64,000 bases of DNA from Pseudochelatococcus contaminans (GTDB lineage: Bacteria > Pseudomonadota > Alphaproteobacteria > Rhizobiales > Beijerinckiaceae), in NCBI RefSeq assembly GCF_014195635.1, contig NZ_JACICC010000003.1, positions 124,001 to 188,000 of the forward strand, given 5' to 3'. Both the position numbers and the translations under genes were made by a program. This document shows, piece after piece, positions 50,079 through 59,779 of this stretch; position 1 is the first letter of the stretch, and each line of letters opens with the position of its first letter. The notes under the pieces were generated by a model, which worked only from the letters and a program-made list of their open reading frames with translations, made no database searches and was not told where the DNA came from.

Positions 50079-52094
50079 TCAGCCGGCTTCCGGCAATGGT
50101 TCGAGGCGCAGCAGTTCTGCACCCTCGCCGAGCTGGTCTCCGATGGCGTAGAGCAGTTCCGCCACCGTGCCGTCGACGGGGGCTTTGATGGTGTGCTCCA
50201 TCTTCATGGCTTCCATCACCGCCAGCGGCTGCCCCTTCGCCACCGTGTCGCCGGCATCGACGAGGAAGGCGACCACCTTGCCCGGCATGGGCGCGGTGAG
50301 ACGTCCGGCCTCGGCCTCGCTGTCACCCGCATGCGCCAGCGGGTCGATCAGCCGAACCGCGGCGCTGCCGTCGGCGGTGAACACCGAAAACACCTCGCCT
50401 GTGCGGTAGGTGCATGCGTGCAGCCGCCGCCCGTCCACCGTGATGTCGCCGGGGCCGGCAAGGGTCAGGTCATGTGCGCTGCTAGCAACGTTCAGCCGCA
50501 CCTGCCGGTCATCGACGGCGGTGAAGGCCACCGTCTCGCGTGTGTCCCCGTGCTCGAGCACGATCCGCCGCGTCACCGGCCCGCCGATGCGCCAGCCGTT
50601 GCGCCGGGACCATGGATCGGCATCGGCTAGAGCGCGTTCCGCCTGCAGAATGTTGGCGACGACAGCCGCCGCCGTCAGCACGAACGGCAGCCCTTCGGTG
50701 TGGAACAGCGCGCCGTGCTCGCGTTGGATCAGCGCCGTGTCGAGATCTGCCGTCGCAAACGAGCGGCTGGTGGTGACGTGCCGCAGGAAGGCGACATTCG
50801 TGGCCACACCGACGATATGCGTTTGCGCCAGAGCGGCGTCGAGACGCGCCAATGCTTCCTCGCGGGTCGCGCCGTGGACAATCAGCTTGGCGATCATCGG
50901 GTCATAGAAGGGCGAAATCTCGTCGCCCTCGCGCACGCCCGAATCAATGCGCACGCCATCGCTCGCCGGGGTGAAGGCCGCGTGCCCCGGCAGACGGAAC
51001 ACGTCGAGATGGCCGGTGGCGGGCAGGAAATCATTGTCCGGGTTCTCGGCGCAGATGCGGGCTTCGATGGCGTGGCCGCGCATCGACAATTCATGCTGGG
51101 CCAGCGGTAGCGGCTCGCCGGCGGCGATGCGGATCTGCCATTCCACCAGATCGAGCCCGGTGATGGCCTCCGTCACCGGATGCTCAACCTGCAAACGGGT
51201 GTTCATCTCCATGAAATAGAAGGCGAGATCGCCATCAGGCCTCGGCTCGGCGATGAACTCCACCGTTCCCGCGCCGACATAGCCCACCGCCCGCGCCGCC
51301 GCGATGGCAGCTTCGCCCATTTCCTGCCGGCGTGCTTCACTGAGGCCGGGTGCGGGCGCTTCTTCCAGCACCTTCTGATGGCGGCGCTGCACCGAGCAGT
51401 CGCGTTCGAACAGGTAGACGTAATTTCCAAGGCTGTCGCCGAACACCTGGATTTCGATGTGGCGCGGCCGCTGCACATAACGCTCTATCAGCACGGCGGC
51501 GCTGCCGAAGCTGTTGATGGCCTCGCGCTGGCAGGAAGCGAGGTTGTCGGCGAACCCCCCCGGCTGTTCGACGATGCGCATGCCCTTGCCGCCGCCCCCG
51601 GCGCTGGCCTTGATCATCAGCGGATAGCCGATGCGCTCTGCTTCTGCGGCAAGCAGGGCTGAATCCTGATCCGCGCCATGATAGCCCGGCACCAGCGGCA
51701 CTCCCGCCGCTTCCATGAGACGCTTCGATTCCGCCTTCAGGCCCATCGCCTCGATGGCCTCGGCAGGCGGGCCGATGAAGATCAGTCCGGCGTCAGTGCA
51801 GGCGCGGGCAAAGTCGGCGTTTTCACTGAGAAAGCCATAGCCGGGATGCACGGCGTCCGCGCCGGTGGCTTTGGCGGCGGCGATGATCTTGTCCCATCGC
51901 AGATAGCTGTCGCGCGGAGCTGCGCCGCCGAGGGACACGGCCTCGTCGCAGGCCGCGACGAATTGCGCCCCGGCGTCGACATCCGAATGCACGGCGACGG
52001 TGCGGATCGCCAGTTTCCTGGCGGTTGCGGCCACGCGGCAGGCGATTTCGCCCCGGTTGGCGATGAGGATTTTTCGGATTCTCCTTTGGGTCAT
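50079..52094 (-). CDS. liuD: 3-methylcrotonyl-CoA carboxylase alpha (biotin-containing) subunit
   Basis: A 671-residue acyl-CoA carboxylase alpha chain. Biotin carboxylase domain: IANRGEIACRV, GYGFLSENADFA, ATP-grasp loop KASAGGGGKGMRIV, FMEMNTRLQVEHPVTE. The BT region follows, and the biotin site is Lys631 in AVMEAMKMEH. With the beta subunit at 52908 and isovaleryl-CoA dehydrogenase it makes 3-methylglutaconyl-CoA from 3-methylcrotonyl-CoA in leucine breakdown. It is last in the four-gene operon. Propionyl-CoA carboxylase is the alternative but the neighbours argue for leucine. Confidence 0.92.
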   Translation of the reverse strand: MTQRRIRKILIANRGEIACRVAATARKLAIRTVAVHSDVDAGAQFVAACDEAVSLGGAAPRDSYLRWDKIIAAAKATGADAVHPGYGFLSENADFARACTDAGLIFIGPPAEAIEAMGLKAESKRLMEAAGVPLVPGYHGADQDSALLAAEAERIGYPLMIKASAGGGGKGMRIVEQPGGFADNLASCQREAINSFGSAAVLIERYVQRPRHIEIQVFGDSLGNYVYLFERDCSVQRRHQKVLEEAPAPGLSEARRQEMGEAAIAAARAVGYVGAGTVEFIAEPRPDGDLAFYFMEMNTRLQVEHPVTEAITGLDLVEWQIRIAAGEPLPLAQHELSMRGHAIEARICAENPDNDFLPATGHLDVFRLPGHAAFTPASDGVRIDSGVREGDEISPFYDPMIAKLIVHGATREEALARLDAALAQTHIVGVATNVAFLRHVTTSRSFATADLDTALIQREHGALFHTEGLPFVLTAAAVVANILQAERALADADPWSRRNGWRIGGPVTRRIVLEHGDTRETVAFTAVDDRQVRLNVASSAHDLTLAGPGDITVDGRRLHACTYRTGEVFSVFTADGSAAVRLIDPLAHAGDSEAEAGRLTAPMPGKVVAFLVDAGDTVAKGQPLAVMEAMKMEHTIKAPVDGTVAELLYAIGDQLGEGAELLRLEPLPEAG

Positions 52095-52104
52095 TGTTCC
52101 CCCA

Positions 52105-52896
52105 TTAGCCGTTTCTTGCGATCAACCATGACGGCTTCGTCTTGTTGAGGAAGGATTGCACGCCCTCGCGGCCTTCGTCCGAAGCGCGGATATCGGCGAT
52201 GCGGCGCGCCGTATCCGCCACCAGCGCGTCGTCGATGGCGCGTCCGCCCACATCCCGGAGCAGGCGTTTGCCTTCAGCCAGCGCAGCGGGCGATGCATCG
52301 AGGAACGCGCTGATGTAGCGCGCCACCGCGGCGTCGAGCGCATCGCCGTCCACGGCCTCGTGGACAAAGCCCGTTTGCACGGCGGTTTCGGCGGAAAACA
52401 CTTCCGCCGTCAGGAAGAAGCGCTGTGCCGCCCGCGCGCCGAGCGCGGCTATGACGTAGGGCGCGATGGTGGCGGGTATCAGGCCCAGCTTGACCTCGCT
52501 CAGGCAGAATCGGGCCGTGGCCGCCGCCACGGCGATGTCGCAGGCCGCCACCAGCCCCATGCCGCCAGCGAACACATCGCCCTGCACGCGGGCGATGACG
52601 GGCTTCGGCGTTTCGTGAATGGTGCGCAGCATGGTGGCGAGCGCTGTGGCATCCGCGAGGTTTTCGTCATGGGTGTAGTCGGCCATGCGCCGCATCCACG
52701 CCAGATCGGCCCCGGCGCAGAACGCCTTGCCCTCCGCCGCCAACACGATGACGCGTGTGTTGCGATCGTGGCCGAGCGTCCTGAATGTGTCGGTCAGCGT
52801 GCCGATCAGTGCGTCATCGAAGGCGTTGCGGACATCCGGGCGGTTCAGCGTGACGGTGGCGACGGGGCCGTTGTGTGCGATCAGCAGGTTGCTCAT
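52105..52896 (-). CDS. liuC: Methylglutaconyl-CoA hydratase (crotonase family)
   Basis: A 263-residue crotonase between the two carboxylase subunits, the place of LiuC in leucine operons. KAFCAGADLAWMRRM and QGDVFAGGMGLVAACDIAVA form the oxyanion hole; CLSEVKLGLIPATIAPYV carries the catalytic glutamate. ATG 52896 follows GAGAG; an in-frame GTG five codons earlier overlaps the carboxylase stop. It would hydrate 3-methylglutaconyl-CoA to HMG-CoA. Confidence 0.9.
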   Translation of the reverse strand: MSNLLIAHNGPVATVTLNRPDVRNAFDDALIGTLTDTFRTLGHDRNTRVIVLAAEGKAFCAGADLAWMRRMADYTHDENLADATALATMLRTIHETPKPVIARVQGDVFAGGMGLVAACDIAVAAATARFCLSEVKLGLIPATIAPYVIAALGARAAQRFFLTAEVFSAETAVQTGFVHEAVDGDALDAAVARYISAFLDASPAALAEGKRLLRDVGGRAIDDALVADTARRIADIRASDEGREGVQSFLNKTKPSWLIARNG

Positions 52897-52907
52897 GTCG
52901 GTGTCTC

Positions 52908-54530
52908 TCACATGCGGAACACGCCGAACCGCGGTTCGGGGATGGGCGCGTTAAGGCTGGCTGAAAGGCCCAGCGCCAGCACGCGGCGGGTGTCGGCGGG
53001 GTCGATGATGCCGTCGTCCCACAGCCGCGCGGTGGCGTAATAGGGATGGCCCTGATGCTCGTATTGCTCGCGGATCGGCGCGCGAAACGCGGCTTCCTCC
53101 TCGGCGCTCCAGGTGCTGCCCCGTGCCTCGATGCCGTCACGGCGAACGGTTGCGAGCACGGACGCCGCCTGTTCCCCGCCCATCACGGAGATGCGCGCGT
53201 TGGGCCACATCCACAGAAAGCGCGGCGAATAGGCCCGCCCGCACATGCCGTAATTACCCGCGCCGAATGAGCCGCCGATGATGACGGTGAACTTCGGCAC
53301 GTTGGCGCAGGCAACCGCCGTGACCATCTTGGCCCCATGGCGGGCGATGCCCTCGTTCTCGTATTTCTGGCCGACCATGAAGCCGGTGATATTCTGCAAA
53401 AACACCAGCGGAATGCGCCGCTGGCAACACAGCTCGATGAAATGCGCGCCTTTGGCCGCGCTCTCCGAAAACAAAATGCCGTTGTTGGCGACGATGCCCA
53501 CGGGCAGCCCTTCGATGTGCGCAAAACCCGTTACCAGCGTGGGGCCGAACCGGGCCTTGAACTCATCGAACTCGGAAGCGTCCACGATGCGGGCGATGAT
53601 TTCGCGCACGTCGAACGGCTTGCGCGTGTCGGTGGGGATGATGCCGCCGATCTCGCGAGGGTCGTATTTCGGCGGGCGCGGCGCAATGATGTCGAGCGGG
53701 CTTTCCTTTTGCCGGTTGAGGTTCGCCACCGCCCGCCGCGCCAGCGCCAGCGCGTGGGTGTCGTCGTTGGCCAGATGATCCGCAACACCGGAAAGCCGTG
53801 TGTGGACATCGCCGCCGCCCAGCGCCTCGGCGCTCACCACCTCGCCGGTGGCGGCCTTCACCAGCGGCGGCCCGGCGAGGAAGATCGTGCCCTGATTTTT
53901 CACGATGATGGTTTCGTCGCTCATGGCCGGCACATAGGCCCCGCCCGCCGTGCACGACCCCATGACCACGGCGATCTGCGCGATGCCTTCAGCGCTCATG
54001 TTGGCCTGATTGTAGAAGATGCGGCCGAAGTGGTCGCGGTCGGGAAACACCTCATCCTGATTGGGCAGGTTCGCGCCGCCCGAATCGACCAGATAGACGC
54101 ACGGCAGTTTGTTCTGCTGGGCGATTTCCTGCGCCCGCAGGTGTTTCTTCACCGTCAGCGGAAAGTAGGTGCCGCCCTTCACCGTGGCGTCGTTGCAGAC
54201 GATGACGCATTCGCGGCCTGCGATGCGGCCGATACCGGCAATGACGCCTGCCGCCGGTGCGGAGTCGCTGCCATCCTTCTCCTTGTAGACCTCAAAGGCC
54301 GCCATGGGTGCGATTTCGAGAAACGGCGTGCCGGGGTCGAGCAGCAGCTCCACCCGCTCGCGCGGCAACAGCTTGCCGCGCGCCACATGCCTCTCTCGCG
54401 CTGCCTCGCCGCCGCCCTGCGCCACCTGCGCCAGCCGCTGGCGCAGGTCGTGGACAAGCGCCCGCATGGCATCCGCATTGGCCTGAAAATCCGCGCTGCG
54501 CGGGCTGATCCTGCTGTCGATCGTCGCCAT
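52908..54530 (-). CDS. liuB: 3-methylcrotonyl-CoA carboxylase beta (carboxyltransferase) subunit
   Basis: A 540-residue carboxyltransferase with the two crotonase-like halves of the family. [36 protein letters not shown] is characteristic of methylcrotonyl-CoA carboxylase, and [38 protein letters not shown] of the C-terminal half. It works with the biotin subunit at 50079. It begins 8 bases after the isovaleryl-CoA dehydrogenase stop. Confidence 0.95.
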   Translation of the reverse strand: MATIDSRISPRSADFQANADAMRALVHDLRQRLAQVAQGGGEAARERHVARGKLLPRERVELLLDPGTPFLEIAPMAAFEVYKEKDGSDSAPAAGVIAGIGRIAGRECVIVCNDATVKGGTYFPLTVKKHLRAQEIAQQNKLPCVYLVDSGGANLPNQDEVFPDRDHFGRIFYNQANMSAEGIAQIAVVMGSCTAGGAYVPAMSDETIIVKNQGTIFLAGPPLVKAATGEVVSAEALGGGDVHTRLSGVADHLANDDTHALALARRAVANLNRQKESPLDIIAPRPPKYDPREIGGIIPTDTRKPFDVREIIARIVDASEFDEFKARFGPTLVTGFAHIEGLPVGIVANNGILFSESAAKGAHFIELCCQRRIPLVFLQNITGFMVGQKYENEGIARHGAKMVTAVACANVPKFTVIIGGSFGAGNYGMCGRAYSPRFLWMWPNARISVMGGEQAASVLATVRRDGIEARGSTWSAEEEAAFRAPIREQYEHQGHPYYATARLWDDGIIDPADTRRVLALGLSASLNAPIPEPRFGVFRM

Positions 54531-54538
54531 GGCCAGCC

Positions 54539-55717
54539 TCAGGCGGTTTCGTTGAAGAGTTCGCGGCCGATCAGCATGCGCCGGATTTCCGACGTGCCGG
54601 CCCCGATCTCGTAGAGCTTGGCGTCACGCCACAGCCGCTCGACCGGGAAGTCCTTCGTATAGCCGACGCCGCCCAGCGTCTGGATGGCCTCACCGGCGAT
54701 CCATGTCGCCTTTTCCGCCGCGTAGAGGATGACCCCGGCGGCGTCCTTGCGCAGTTGGCGCGCATGGCCGCCCCGGTCGCATGCCTTGCCGACGGCATAG
54801 ACATAAGCGCGCGTCGCCTGCCAGGTGGTGTAGATGTCCGCCACCTTGCCCTGCATAAGCTGAAATTCGCCGATGCTCTGGCCGAACTGCCTGCGCTCGT
54901 GGATGTAGGGCACCACCGCATCCACGCTTGCGGCCATCAGGCCAAGGGGGCCGCCGGAGAGGACGGCGCGTTCGTAATCCAGCCCGGACATCAGCACCCG
55001 CACGCCGTTGCCGACGCCGCCGAGCACGTTGTCCTCCGGCACCTCGACATTATCGAAGAACAGCGGATAGGTGTTGGAGCCGCGCATGCCGAGCTTGTCG
55101 AGCTTCGCCCCGGCGGAAAAGCCTGCGAACCCCTTCTCCACGATGAAGGCCGTGATGCCTTTGGCCCCGGCGTCGGAATCTGTGCGGGCGTAGATTACCA
55201 GCGTATCGGCATCGCCGCCGTTGGTGATCCACATCTTGGAGCCGTTGAGGATGAAGCGGTCGCCCTTTTTCTCCGCGCGCAGTTTCAGGCTGACGACGTC
55301 CGAACCTGCGCCTGGCTCGCTCATGGCGAGGGCGCCGACATGCTCGCCCGAGATCAGTTTCGGCAGGTATTTGCGCTTCTGCGTCTCGGTGCCGTTGCGG
55401 TGGATCTGGTTCACGCACAGGTTGGAGTGCGCCCCGTAGGACAGCCCCACCGAACCCGATGCGCGCGACACCTCTTCCATGGCGACGATATGGGCGAGGT
55501 AGCCGAGGTTCGCGCCGCCGTATTCTTCGCTGACGGTGAGACCGTGCAGCCCAAGCTCCCCCAGCTTGCGCCACAGATGCGCGGGGAACAGGTTGTCCCG
55601 GTCCACCTCTGCGGCGACGGGCGCGATTTCCTTCGTCGCGAAAGCCTGAACCGCCTCGCGCAGGGACTCGACGTCCTCGCCGAGATCGAAATCGAGTCCC
55701 AGCCCGTGAAAAGCCAT
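54539..55717 (-). CDS. liuA: Isovaleryl-CoA dehydrogenase
   Basis: A 392-residue acyl-CoA dehydrogenase, first gene of the leucine operon. [52 protein letters not shown] is the strongly conserved isovaleryl-CoA dehydrogenase stretch; [26 protein letters not shown] and [39 protein letters not shown] complete the signature. It oxidises isovaleryl-CoA to 3-methylcrotonyl-CoA. GGGAGG precedes the start. It is divergent from an AraC gene. Confidence 0.95.
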   Translation of the reverse strand: MAFHGLGLDFDLGEDVESLREAVQAFATKEIAPVAAEVDRDNLFPAHLWRKLGELGLHGLTVSEEYGGANLGYLAHIVAMEEVSRASGSVGLSYGAHSNLCVNQIHRNGTETQKRKYLPKLISGEHVGALAMSEPGAGSDVVSLKLRAEKKGDRFILNGSKMWITNGGDADTLVIYARTDSDAGAKGITAFIVEKGFAGFSAGAKLDKLGMRGSNTYPLFFDNVEVPEDNVLGGVGNGVRVLMSGLDYERAVLSGGPLGLMAASVDAVVPYIHERRQFGQSIGEFQLMQGKVADIYTTWQATRAYVYAVGKACDRGGHARQLRKDAAGVILYAAEKATWIAGEAIQTLGGVGYTKDFPVERLWRDAKLYEIGAGTSEIRRMLIGRELFNETA

Positions 55718-55827
55718 TGTTTCCCTCCCGTTTATTATCGTTGGCGCCGGATTGTCCGATCTTTGAGGATCAGACTAAACCGTCGCGGGCGCGGATTGGT
55801 GCCACAATAGTTGCAAATGTTGCCATC

Positions 55828-56889
55828 ATGGCGCAGTCTCGGTGCATGATGCACGGCCATGGAAATGCCCCGGCGGCGGTCACGCCGATTGCTTTTGCGA
55901 TAGCTATAACAGAGGCTTACGCGTTGCGTGGGCGCTCGCCGGAACAGGCGTTGCGCGAGGCACGGATTGCGCCGCGCCTGCTGGACGATCCGCAGGCGCG
56001 CATCACCGCCCAGCAGTTCGAGACGCTGTCGGGCTTTGCCATGCGCGAGCTGGATGATGAGGCGCTCGGGTGGTTTTCGCGGCGCTTGCCATGGGGCAGC
56101 CACGGCCTGCTATGCCGCGCGGCGGTGACGGCGCCGGATCTTGGCATCGCCCTGCGCCGCTGGTGCCGCTGCCACGGGCTGCTCACGGATGACGTGCGCC
56201 TCAGCCTGACGACGAAAGCCGGGCAGGCGTGCCTGACCATTCACGCGATGCGCATCCCCGACACCCTGCGCGAGTTCTGTATGGTATCGGTTCTGCGCAT
56301 GGTGCACGGCTTTGCGTGCTGGCTGGTCGATTCGCGCATCCCGCTGGATGATCTGTGGTTTCCCTTCGCCCGCCCGGCGCATGCGGCATCATATCGGGCG
56401 ATGTTTCCGGGGGAGGCGCGGTTCGAAGCCGAGACGGCGGGTTTCAGCTTCGACGCCGATTATCTGGCGCTGGCGCTCGTGCGCGATGAAGCCGCAACGC
56501 GCGCCATGTTGCAGAACGCGCTGATGCTGACCGTGCTGCAATACAAGCGCGACCGCCTGCTGGTGGACAGGGTCAGAAGCCTGCTGAAAGAGCATCTGCG
56601 TATAGATCACCTACGTTTGGCAACGGCTGGCTTGCCGACTGCCGAAACGATTGCGGCGGCGCTGGCCATATCGAGCCGGTCGCTGCATCGCCAGTTGCGG
56701 GAGGAGGGGGCTTCCCTGCAGCAGATCAAGGATGAGGTGCGGCGCGACAAGGCGATGGATCTGATACAGCGCAGCAACCGGCCCTTGAAGCAGGTGGCGC
56801 ATCTGGCCGGTTTCCGCAACGAAAAGAGCTTTTCCCGCGCCTTCCGCGATTGGACAGGCCAGTCGCCGGGGGCGTTGCGGCGCGGTTGA
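55828..56889 (+). CDS. AraC family regulator with arabinose-binding-like N-terminal domain
   Basis: A 353-residue regulator with the same layout as the one at 32561: an N-terminal sensor domain (FAIAITEAYALRGRSPEQALREARI onwards) and a C-terminal AraC DNA-binding domain (LAISSRSLHRQLREEGASLQQIKDEVRRDKA; QVAHLAGFRNEKSFSRAFRDWTGQSPGALRR). The start is uncertain: ATGs at 55828, 55846 and 55849 are possible and none has a strong ribosome-binding site. It is divergent from the leucine operon and is its likely regulator, taking the place of the MerR-type LiuR seen elsewhere. Confidence 0.9.
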   Translation: MAQSRCMMHGHGNAPAAVTPIAFAIAITEAYALRGRSPEQALREARIAPRLLDDPQARITAQQFETLSGFAMRELDDEALGWFSRRLPWGSHGLLCRAAVTAPDLGIALRRWCRCHGLLTDDVRLSLTTKAGQACLTIHAMRIPDTLREFCMVSVLRMVHGFACWLVDSRIPLDDLWFPFARPAHAASYRAMFPGEARFEAETAGFSFDADYLALALVRDEAATRAMLQNALMLTVLQYKRDRLLVDRVRSLLKEHLRIDHLRLATAGLPTAETIAAALAISSRSLHRQLREEGASLQQIKDEVRRDKAMDLIQRSNRPLKQVAHLAGFRNEKSFSRAFRDWTGQSPGALRRG

Positions 56890-56906
56890 AGCGAAGCCGC
56901 AAAGGC

Positions 56907-56944
56907 GAAGCCCGCCGACGATCGCGAGATCGCCGCCGGGCTTC
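56907..56944. terminator. Hairpin between the convergent AraC and metQ genes
   Basis: GAAGCCCG (56907-56914) pairs with CGGGCTTC (56937-56944), enclosing a second small stem CGATC/GATCG. It lies 17 bases after the AraC stop. A weak T-content (CTTCCTGTCGTT) follows, so it is terminator-like only. Confidence 0.5.
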
Positions 56945-57051
56945 CTGTCGTTCGGGAGGAGTTACACTTGCTCACAAACACGCATGCGGGAGAACACATG
57001 CGAGGGGGGAGCATCGGGCCGTCATGCCCGATGCGAATGGGTGAATGGCCG

Positions 57052-57849
57052 TCAGAACGCGGGAAGCTGGCCCGGGAACTTGTCCTTGATGAGCTGGCGG
57101 ATGGTGTCGTTCTGATAGGCGGCGACCAGCTTCTTGAACACCGGCTTGTCCTTGTCCTCGGTGCGCACGGCGATGAAGTTGGCGTAAGGGTTGTCCTTGT
57201 CCGACTCGATGGCGATGGAATCCTTGCCCGGCGTCAGACCTGCCTGCACGGCGTAGTTGGTGTTGATCGTCGAGGCATCGGTGTCATCCAGACTGCGGGC
57301 GAGCTGCGCGGCATCGATCTCGCGGATTTTCAGGTTCTTCGGGTTCTCGGTGATGTCGAGAACGGTCGGCAGCAGGCCGACGCCATCCTTCAGCTTGACG
57401 AGGCCCAGCGCCTGCAGAAGCAGCAGCGAGCGGCCGCCGTTGGACGGATCGTTTTGAATGCCGATGGTCGCACCGTCCTTCAGTTCATCGAGAGACTTCA
57501 CCTTTTTTGAATACAGGCCGATGGGGGCGATGATGGTGTCGCCGATCGGTGTGATCTTGTAGCCCTTGGCCTTGATCTGATTGTCGAGGAAAGGCTTGTG
57601 CTGGAAGGCGTTGGCATCGAGATCGCCAGCGGACAGCGCCTCGTTGGGCAGCAGGTAATCGCTGAACACGATCACTTCTACATCGAGACCGTCATTGGCG
57701 GCGATCTTCTTCACCTCTTGCCAGATGATCTCGGCATCGCCCGCTGAAATGCCGACCTTCACCTTCTCATGCGCCTGCGCGCCGGCGTGGATCGCCGGGC
57801 TCACCGCAAGAGCCAGGCCGGCAAGGGCCGAAAGAAACCAACGCTTCAT
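57052..57849 (-). CDS. metQ: Methionine ABC importer substrate-binding protein (MetQ/NlpA family)
   Basis: A 265-residue D/L-methionine-binding protein. KVKVGISAGDAEIIWQEVKKIA, LDANAFQHKPFLDNQIKAKGYKI, and the SNGGRSLLLLQALGLVKLKDG stretch are typical of NlpA lipoproteins. The signal peptide is classic (MKRWFLSALAGLALAVSPAIHAGAQA) with no cysteine, so unlike most MetQ it would be a soluble periplasmic protein. It is divergent from metNI, which encodes the ATPase and permease. Confidence 0.92.
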   Translation of the reverse strand: MKRWFLSALAGLALAVSPAIHAGAQAHEKVKVGISAGDAEIIWQEVKKIAANDGLDVEVIVFSDYLLPNEALSAGDLDANAFQHKPFLDNQIKAKGYKITPIGDTIIAPIGLYSKKVKSLDELKDGATIGIQNDPSNGGRSLLLLQALGLVKLKDGVGLLPTVLDITENPKNLKIREIDAAQLARSLDDTDASTINTNYAVQAGLTPGKDSIAIESDKDNPYANFIAVRTEDKDKPVFKKLVAAYQNDTIRQLIKDKFPGQLPAF

Positions 57850-57913
57850 GTCCGAAACTCCTGAGCAGTATGCCGCCTGTCGTCACATGCAGAGGCCGGC
57901 AGGGCTATTATGC

Positions 57914-57946
57914 TTGATGCTATAAAATCTATAGAATATATGTCAA
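57914..57946. promoter_or_regulatory. Overlapping divergent promoters of metQ and metNI
   Basis: On the minus strand TTGACA (57946-57941), a 16-base spacer and TATAGC (57924-57919) form a good sigma70-type promoter for metQ. On the plus strand TTGATG (57914-57919), 17 bases and TATATG (57937-57942) could serve metNI. The dyad CTATA-AAATC-TATAG (57920-57934) lies inside, a possible operator. Assignments are by eye. Confidence 0.5.
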
Positions 57947-57976
57947 TCGAATTCATGCGAGGGAGACGCGCGGCAC

Positions 57977-59116
57977 ATGACAAATTCTGCGGCAACGTCG
58001 CTGCCGGCGGGCGACGCAGGGGAAGCGGCGCGAACGGCCCCCGCGCAGCGCGGCGGACGGGTGACGTTCGATGACGTGGGCAGGACGTTCGAGACCCCGG
58101 ACGGGCAGGTCTGCGCCTTGCGCGAAGTCGGCTTCACGGTGGAGCCGGGCGAGATCTTCGGCATCATCGGCCGCTCGGGCGCGGGTAAATCGACACTGAT
58201 TCGCACCGTCAACGGGCTGGAGCGCCCAACATCCGGCAAGGTGCTGGTCGAGGATGCGCGCGGCGGGGTTTTCGATGTCGGCAGTCTGACGGTGAACGAG
58301 CTGACGCTGCTGCGCCGCGACATCGGCATGATCTTCCAGCACTTCAATCTGCTGTCGTCCAAGACGGTGGAGCGCAACGTCGGCCTGCCCCTGCGCCTTG
58401 CCGGTGCGTCGCGGGCGGATGAGGCCCGGCGGGTGACGGAACTGCTCGCCCTCGTTGGCCTCTCGGACAAGCGTGGGCGTTATCCGCGCGAATTGTCCGG
58501 CGGGCAGAAACAGCGCGTCGGCATCGCACGGGCATTGGCGCGCGATCCGGGCATCCTGCTGTGCGACGAGGCGACATCGGCGCTGGACCCGGAAACGACG
58601 TTGTCGATCCTCGCCCTGCTCAAGGACATCAACCGCCGCCTTGGCCTCACCATCATCCTCATCACCCATGAAATGGAGGCGATTCGCCAGATCAGCGATC
58701 GTGTCGCGGTGATCGAGAAGGGGCGCATCGTCGAGATCGGCCCGGTGTGGAAGGTGTTCGGCGATCCGCAGCAGCCGGCAACGCGGGCGTTGCTGACCCC
58801 GCATGCGAACGAACTGCCCGACGACCTCGCAGGCCGCATCGCGCCGCTGCCGTCGAGCGATTCCGCACCGGTGTTCGACATCATCTACACAGGCGCGGAA
58901 ACGGGTGAGCCCAATCTTGGTGCTGTGTTCGATGTGCTTGGCCATGACGCGCGCCTGCTGCACGGCACGCTGGACCGCATTCAGGGGCATGCGCAGGGCC
59001 GGCTGCTTGTCGCCGCTCCCGCTGTGCCGGCGCATGAGGCCACCCACGTTCTCGCCCTTTTGAAGAAACTGCCCCCGCGCGCGGAGATCATCGGTTATGT
59101 CAGCGGCTCTCTTTAA
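57977..59116 (+). CDS. metN: Methionine ABC importer ATP-binding protein MetN
   Basis: A 379-residue ATPase. Walker A is GRSGAGKST, the signature LSGGQKQRVGIARAL, Walker B ILLCDEATSALDP, and the H-loop LITHEMEAI. A C-terminal NIL regulatory domain (about 295-375) is present, which in E. coli MetN binds methionine for transinhibition. A hydrophilic 25-residue N-terminal tail precedes the fold. The last 20 bases overlap metI. Confidence 0.94.
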   Translation: MTNSAATSLPAGDAGEAARTAPAQRGGRVTFDDVGRTFETPDGQVCALREVGFTVEPGEIFGIIGRSGAGKSTLIRTVNGLERPTSGKVLVEDARGGVFDVGSLTVNELTLLRRDIGMIFQHFNLLSSKTVERNVGLPLRLAGASRADEARRVTELLALVGLSDKRGRYPRELSGGQKQRVGIARALARDPGILLCDEATSALDPETTLSILALLKDINRRLGLTIILITHEMEAIRQISDRVAVIEKGRIVEIGPVWKVFGDPQQPATRALLTPHANELPDDLAGRIAPLPSSDSAPVFDIIYTGAETGEPNLGAVFDVLGHDARLLHGTLDRIQGHAQGRLLVAAPAVPAHEATHVLALLKKLPPRAEIIGYVSGSL

Positions 59117-59750
59117 CCTGTTTCTCGACGCCATCTGGGAAACGCTGCTGATGGTCGGCGTCTCCGGGCTGGTGACGCTGGCTCTCGGCGGCCCGCTGGC
59201 CGTGGTGCTCGTAACGACTGCTCCTGGCGGTGTGTTCGAGGCGAAGGGTTTCAACCGCGCGCTGGGGGCGGTGGTCAACGCTTTCCGCTCCACGCCGTTC
59301 ATCATCCTGCTGGTGGCGCTGATCCCTTTCACGCGGCTGATCGTCGGTACGACCATCGGCATCTGGGCGGCCATCGTGCCGCTGAGCATCGCCGCCATCC
59401 CGTTCTTCGCCCGCATTGCTGAAGTCAGCTTCCGCGAGGTTGATCGCGGGCTGATCGAGGCGGCGCAGGCCATGGGCGCCAGCCGGTTGCAGATCATCTG
59501 GAACGTGCTGGTGCCGGAGGCGCTGCCCGGCATCGTCGCCGGTTTCACCATCACGCTGGTATCGCTCATCTCCTCGTCGGCCATGGCCGGGGCGGTGGGG
59601 GCCGGCGGACTGGGCGACCTAGCCATTCGCTACGGCTATCAACGCTTCGAGACCACGGTGATGGTGGCGGTCATCGTGGTGCTGATCGCCATCGTCATGG
59701 CGGTGCAAATGACCGGCGATTATTTCGCATACCGGCTCAACAAGCGGTAA
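59097..59750 (+). CDS. metI: Methionine ABC importer permease MetI
   Basis: A 217-residue permease with five hydrophobic helices. NAFRSTPFIILLVALIPFTRLIVGTTIG is the MetI signature and EAAQAMGASRLQIIWNVLVPEALPGI the EAA loop that couples to MetN. Its start lies inside the metN end (20-base overlap). Confidence 0.94.
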   Translation: MSAALFNLFLDAIWETLLMVGVSGLVTLALGGPLAVVLVTTAPGGVFEAKGFNRALGAVVNAFRSTPFIILLVALIPFTRLIVGTTIGIWAAIVPLSIAAIPFFARIAEVSFREVDRGLIEAAQAMGASRLQIIWNVLVPEALPGIVAGFTITLVSLISSSAMAGAVGAGGLGDLAIRYGYQRFETTVMVAVIVVLIAIVMAVQMTGDYFAYRLNKR

Positions 59751-59779
59751 GGTGCCCTTTCCCTTTTCAGGAGTCAGTC

